Part shown: positions 60,223-64,000 of the stretch, one piece after another
Layout of the letters: each line of letters begins with the position of its first letter
Numbering within the stretch: position 1 is the stretch's first letter
From: JALZVT01 sp039029135
GTDB taxonomy: Bacteria; Pseudomonadota; Gammaproteobacteria; Pseudomonadales; Azotimanducaceae
Assembly (NCBI GenBank): GCA_039029135.1
Contig: JBCCGT010000005.1
Coordinates: 124,001 to 188,000, forward strand
Direction: 5' to 3'
Length of the DNA stretch: 64,000 nucleotides
Made by a program: the position numbers and the translations under genes
The notes under the pieces: generated by a model
Database searches by the model: none
Seen by the model: the letters and a program-made list of their open reading frames with translations, nothing else
What the model was told of the DNA's origin: nothing

Positions 60223-62565
60223 TTAGGGCGCTGCAGCGGACGGCTCAACGAACTCGCCGCGCAGCCGCTCGATCAACTCAGAGCATTCGCTCAGACGCGA
60301 GGCTTCCTCGTCCAGGATGGCGTTGAACAGCGCCGACCGCAGTCGCGTACAGCGCTCGGCGGTCAGCATCTCGGGCTGCGCCTGGCGCAGCAGATCCACC
60401 ACCCTCTCCGCGCCGTTGAGCCGGCCCCAGAGAAAGTCGTGCTCGCGATAGCGTCGATTGAAGAAGCCCGCGAAGCTCAGCAGGTCCTTGCTGCGCAGGC
60501 CCTGGAAAAAGGGTTTCAAATCGGTGCTGTCCGCGGGGCTGATGCGCGCTAATCGCACTCGGGTCAGCGGATCGGTTGTCCCTGTGTCCTGACCGCCGCC
60601 GCTCAAGATCATGTCGTACAGCGGAAAGCCCGCGTAGGCCGACATGGCCTGCTCGGCGAGCGCCGCGTTCTCCAGTCCTGCCAGGCCGAGGCGCAGCTGC
60701 GCCTCGGTCTCCGCATCGAAGGTGTTCAGCGCCAGCGCCCGGCCGAGCAGTCGCAGCAGCGCGGCGGCTTCCCGGGGTGGTGGCAGGCGCTCTGCCGCCT
60801 GGCGGATCTGCCCGTGGATCTCACCCGGCAGCGCCTCGGGTCGGCGGCGCTGGTCGAGCAGTGCCAGGCGCTCATACGCGAGCTTCTTCATTGCCCCCAG
60901 GGCGGCCTCGTCTGCCGGGCTAATCGCTCCGGCGGCAACCTGGCCATTGAGCGTGCGGATCAGAAACCGCAGCCGTCGCACGCGGTAGGTCACGTCCAGA
61001 CGGGCGAGGAACGCTTCGGTTTGGCTCTGGCCCGACAGGGTGTCAGGGGTCGCGAGCCAGGCGTTCAGCGTCGCGGTCATGCGGCGCGCCAGATGCTCTC
61101 CGGTCTCGGCAGGGGCAGATCGGGAGCCGGGCAGCATCCCTCGCCACAGATCCACCAACGCCTCTACCAGACGCCAGACCCGGCGCTGCAGATAGGCCTG
61201 ATACAAAACGCCTGAACGCGTAGCGACTAGAGCCTGTACCCGCTTGCGCAGCGCGCTGAGGTCGTCTGCCGCGGTGGTGTCACGGGCCGTCGCCAGCAGT
61301 TCGTCCGCCTCCGGCTGTGCGGCATCGACCAGTCGCCGGTTGAGCTGTGCCTGGCGATCTAGCGCGGCGATTTCCGTGAGTTCGGCGAGGATCGGCTGAT
61401 TGCGGGGAATCTTGCTCGCCGCGGCGCGGAGCGCGCCGAACAGGCTCGCGTTTACCGGTTCCGCGTCGGCCTGAGGATCGAGCGGGTCTGGTTCGATGTA
61501 GACGATCGCGCGGTCGACGGCGCGATCCGCGGCACGATAGTTCAGCGCGTCCAACGCCGCGCTGAACGGCTTGTTGTTGACGATGCCGCCGTCCAAAAAA
61601 TAGCGGTCTGCCGGATCGAATACTTCGCTTGCCGGTGTGCCGCTCGACAGCTTCAGACTGCGATCGAAGAAGGTCTGCGCGTCCCATTGCACATCGCGTT
61701 CATCAAGCAGCGCCTGCAGTTCCCGGTGATGGAAAGGCGCGAAGGCGCCGGCATAGGAAGAGCTCGCGCGTGCCGCCCAGACCAGGCCGGGATCGTTGGC
61801 GCTCGCAAAATCGCCCTTGCTCTCGACCGCGTCGGCCGGGTCCGGACCGCCGCTGTGTGCGAGGTGGGTGAATCGGGCCAGTACCGCGTGCTCACGCTCG
61901 CTGGCAACCGTACGTTCGCTGACCCGCAGAGCGGTGGGGTAGCCGGCCATGTCGGTAATGCTGGTGTACAGATCGAGCCGCGTGCCCCGCGGTAGCAGCG
62001 AACCGCCCCGGCGCTGATCTGCCATGTCCTTTAGGCCGTCGAGCAGAATCTCGCACAGTCGGCGACCCGACAGCGGCGGGGTCAGCCAGGCGCGGCCGAG
62101 AAAGCGCTGAAACTTGCCGCGGGTCGTCGGGTTATCCCGAAAGCGGCTTGGCAGCAGGCGCGCCAGCGTCGAGATGAGCGGTCGCAGCGTGCGCAGGCGC
62201 CAGCCGGGCGGCGCCGGATCCGCCAGCTCGTCGACATCGGCCTGCGCGAGCCACAGTTCGGTGAGCGCGCGCAGCGACAGATCGAAGGCCAGGGCCTTGC
62301 CTAGCAGGGCGCCATTGATTGCACCGGCAGACGCGCCGGCGATGACGTCGATCACCACCCGAAAGTCCTGCCGGGCGCCGATCTCCTGCAGCAGCTCCAG
62401 ATAGATCTCCCCGGTCGCGTTCAGCGGCGCGCAGTCCGTCGCCTTGCGATTCGCCTTGGAAGCCTGGACGAGGTGGAACAGCTCGCGCGTCGCGCCGTGC
62501 ATGTAGACGGCGAGCGAGGCGCCGCCGTAGATCACGACCGCCAGGCGCAGCTCTGATTTCTGCAT
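60223..62565 (-). CDS. Large patatin-like phospholipase
   Basis: 780 residues from ATG 62565 ('MQKSELRLAVVIYGG'). The patatin domain has an oxyanion strand 'VVIYGGASLAVYMHG' (9-23), nucleophile elbow G77-A-S79-A-G ('VIAGASAGAINGALLGKAL') and the second catalytic D-G-G in 'YFLDGGIVNNKPF'. The C-terminal half is helical and long, matching the large bacterial patatin-like proteins (the DUF3376-containing type). It cleaves acyl esters from phospholipids; no secretion signal was seen. Length about twice that of simple patatins. Confidence 0.9.
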   Translation of the reverse strand: MQKSELRLAVVIYGGASLAVYMHGATRELFHLVQASKANRKATDCAPLNATGEIYLELLQEIGARQDFRVVIDVIAGASAGAINGALLGKALAFDLSLRALTELWLAQADVDELADPAPPGWRLRTLRPLISTLARLLPSRFRDNPTTRGKFQRFLGRAWLTPPLSGRRLCEILLDGLKDMADQRRGGSLLPRGTRLDLYTSITDMAGYPTALRVSERTVASEREHAVLARFTHLAHSGGPDPADAVESKGDFASANDPGLVWAARASSSYAGAFAPFHHRELQALLDERDVQWDAQTFFDRSLKLSSGTPASEVFDPADRYFLDGGIVNNKPFSAALDALNYRAADRAVDRAIVYIEPDPLDPQADAEPVNASLFGALRAAASKIPRNQPILAELTEIAALDRQAQLNRRLVDAAQPEADELLATARDTTAADDLSALRKRVQALVATRSGVLYQAYLQRRVWRLVEALVDLWRGMLPGSRSAPAETGEHLARRMTATLNAWLATPDTLSGQSQTEAFLARLDVTYRVRRLRFLIRTLNGQVAAGAISPADEAALGAMKKLAYERLALLDQRRRPEALPGEIHGQIRQAAERLPPPREAAALLRLLGRALALNTFDAETEAQLRLGLAGLENAALAEQAMSAYAGFPLYDMILSGGGQDTGTTDPLTRVRLARISPADSTDLKPFFQGLRSKDLLSFAGFFNRRYREHDFLWGRLNGAERVVDLLRQAQPEMLTAERCTRLRSALFNAILDEEASRLSECSELIERLRGEFVEPSAAAP

Positions 62566-62645
62566 GTCGTTTGGACTAGCTTCTGCCAGCGGCTGTTTTA
62601 CACCCTTAACGCTCGCTTTGGGGGGCGTGCAGCGCGTTTTGGCGC

Positions 62646-63143
62646 TCAGGTTTCGGTCTGTCGCCGCGAACTGCTGCCGGTGTCGGGTCGTTCGCCTTTG
62701 GCCTGCACACCGCTGCGCGCGGCGCGTCCTGGTCGCGCTTTGGGCGCCTCGCTGGCCTTCCATTCGTCGGTCAGCAGGGGAATTCGATCGCCCTCCTGGC
62801 GGGCCAGCTCCAGCTCTGTTTCGAGGACTTGGATCCGCCCCTGCGCCTCTTCCAGCAGGCGCACGAGGACGTCGCGAGTGTAGCGGGCGTTGGTCTTGCG
62901 CGGCTGCCCCGGTAGCTGCGCGCTGGTGAGCCGCTTGAGCTCCTCGCGCAGCTCGTCGTCTGTGAGGTCCTCAAGTTCGCTGCGGCCGGGCGCGAGTCCC
63001 AGGCGCCGTTCTCTGGAGAGGCCAAGGGACGTGCCGGCTACGTTGGGCAGGTAGGGCTGCAATGAGCGAAACAGCGCTCGCAGCGCTGCCAGCTGGCGCG
63101 AATAGCGCATCTTCCAGGAGGTCCGTATCCCACTAATCGTCAC
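62646..63143 (-). CDS. Hypothetical helical protein
   Basis: 165 residues from GTG 63143; ATG 63110 is an alternative start. A basic N-terminal helix ('RYSRQLAALRALFRSLQPYL'), acidic helix 'ELEDLTDDELREELKRLTSAQL', a coiled-coil segment 'VLVRLLEEAQGRIQVLETELELARQEGD' in halves, and a Lys/Arg/Pro-rich tail. No family recognised. Not preceded by a strong ribosome site. Confidence 0.5.
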   Translation of the reverse strand: MTISGIRTSWKMRYSRQLAALRALFRSLQPYLPNVAGTSLGLSRERRLGLAPGRSELEDLTDDELREELKRLTSAQLPGQPRKTNARYTRDVLVRLLEEAQGRIQVLETELELARQEGDRIPLLTDEWKASEAPKARPGRAARSGVQAKGERPDTGSSSRRQTET

Positions 63144-63247
63144 GCAGCTTAACGGTTGTCAGAACGCACGGTGTGGCCGCGCTGTATAGCGGTTGTAAGC
63201 GTTTTTCTGGTGCCGCGCGCGGGCGCAGCACCGAGCGTGGCACTGTA

Positions 63248-63718
63248 TTAGCGCGAGGCGCTCACCGTCTGGTCGAGCAGCCGTCGGGCGTTCTGCAGCG
63301 TGAAAAACAGCAGCGAACGTGCCCGGGATCGTGATTCGAAAGTCTGCTCGCCCGCCGAGGAGCGGCCGAGGAATTCGATTGCGTGTTCTGCCAGCTGACC
63401 GTAGAAATCGCGTCGGTCATCGCTCGTATAGACGTCGTGTTCCGCGATGATCTGCGCCAGTGCCTCGAACGCCCAGCTCAACTCGGCCGCGAACTCTGTG
63501 ACGACCCAGGTCTTACCGGTGTTTTGCCGCGGCGACGTGTGCGAGGCGTTCTCCCAGTCGGTGCCGGGTTGGCAGACGAGCACGTCGCTGCCGATCCAGT
63601 AGGTTCCTGTGCGCGGTGGCTCCGATGAATTCGCGACCTGTGCGATCAAGGCGTCGATCGCCGACTGTGGATTGCGCGCGCCCGCCAGCGCGCTGGGATG
63701 ATGGTCTACCTGATTCAC
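63248..63718 (-). CDS. Hypothetical protein
   Basis: 156 residues from GTG 63718, preceded by GAGAGGGAC; ATG 63760 would add 14 residues. Contents: 'TYWIGSDVLVCQPGTDWENA', 'WVVTEFAAELSWAFEALAQIIAEHD', and a helical C-terminus 'SRARSLLFFTLQNARRLL'. Not recognised. Faces the same way as the patatin and coiled-coil genes but with 104 bases to the latter. Confidence 0.6.
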   Translation of the reverse strand: MNQVDHHPSALAGARNPQSAIDALIAQVANSSEPPRTGTYWIGSDVLVCQPGTDWENASHTSPRQNTGKTWVVTEFAAELSWAFEALAQIIAEHDVYTSDDRRDFYGQLAEHAIEFLGRSSAGEQTFESRSRARSLLFFTLQNARRLLDQTVSASR

Positions 63719-63925
63719 GACTTGTCCCTCTCGCGCCGATAATCGTCCTTGCGGCGTCACGCATCATCGAATCCGCGCTGACCACATGGGCGGAAGGCGA
63801 TGCTCCATCTACGAACCCGGGCCCGTTGTCTGATTGTTTTCCAGCGGCTGGCTTCGTAAGGCGTAGCTTAGTTTTTGTTCGGCGGTGTTCGCAGGGGGAA
63901 CTGTAAAATCTGCGTCAAAGTGGTC

Positions 63926-63943
63926 TTTACAATCTTGTTTGCT
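63926..63943 (+). promoter_or_regulatory. Second copy of the TTTACAATCTTGTT motif
   Basis: TTTACAATCTTGTTTGCT followed by GGCATGTTTTACTGCCGA in an otherwise gene-free 280 bases. Matches 37851-37868 with one change. A promoter for a gene beyond the window is likely. Confidence 0.4.
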
Positions 63944-64000
63944 GGCATGTTTTACTGCCGAAGCAACAAAACCGCAGCCCGCGTTACCCGCGCTACCCGC

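Overview
The window is high-GC DNA (roughly 65-70% by eye) packed with short-gap and overlapping genes, GTG/TTG starts and familiar gammaproteobacterial neighbourhoods: rnr-rlmB; rpsF-rpsR-rplI followed by dnaB-radA-dus; glyA-nrdR-ribD ... ribH-nusB-thiL-pgpA; xseB-ispA. Outer-membrane genes (MlaA, an OMPLA-like phospholipase) show a Gram-negative cell, and two Coq4-family proteins, SlyX, DUF4124 and DUF6316-like proteins fit a non-enteric gammaproteobacterium. A Nevskiales/Salinisphaerales-type lineage is my best guess and is weakly supported. No phage, insertion sequence, integrase or CRISPR array was seen.

Layout. 1-5.4 kb: 5'-part of a nitroreductase, a PQQ sugar dehydrogenase, a small membrane protein, a degenerate histidine-kinase-like membrane protein, a thiolase. 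5.4-8.8 kb: a three-gene envelope operon (alpha/beta hydrolase, MlaA lipoprotein, branched-chain-type substrate-binding protein). 8.8-12.8 kb: a compact set of FeeM-like N-acyltransferase, haem-oxygenase-like diiron enzyme (HDO) and fatty-acid desaturase, start-stop overlapped, followed in the same direction by a MATE exporter. This looks like a small lipid natural-product or signal cluster and is the most exciting region. 13-16.7 kb: two Coq4-family proteins around a DJ-1/PfpI protein and a TetR regulator. 16.8-20.8 kb: molybdopterin oxidoreductase, aspartic protease, DUF805. 21-26.1 kb: three consecutive unrecognised genes (helical, glycine-zipper/beta, membrane-anchored Ig-repeat) behind an OMPLA-like phospholipase; possibly a surface or toxin-like module.

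26.3-37 kb is core: tRNA-Ser(CGA), tRNA-Leu(CAG), RNase R, RlmB, a second degenerate sensor kinase with an intact receiver, ribosomal proteins, DnaB, RadA, Dus. 37-43.7 kb: a GAF sensor, a PhyH dioxygenase with a translationally coupled small gene, a three-gene coiled-coil/membrane module and a GNAT. 43.7-54.3 kb: EttA, NUDIX, GlyA, NrdR, RibD, RibH, NusB, ThiL, PgpA, a secreted aspartic protease, IspA and XseB. The usual ribE and ribBA genes are absent between ribD and ribH; a duplicated hairpin repeat sits there instead. 54.3-64 kb: Sel1/TPR protein, class C-like serine hydrolase, trypsin-like protease, SlyX, LysR, small secreted protein, a large patatin phospholipase and two hypotheticals.

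Recurring themes are membrane lipid handling (thiolase, desaturase, HDO, MlaA, OMPLA, patatin, PgpA), quinone/redox enzymes (Coq4 pair, Mo-oxidoreductase, PQQ dehydrogenase) and sensor proteins whose phosphorylatable histidine has been replaced by asparagine. All family names rest on motif recognition by eye; no database search was run.
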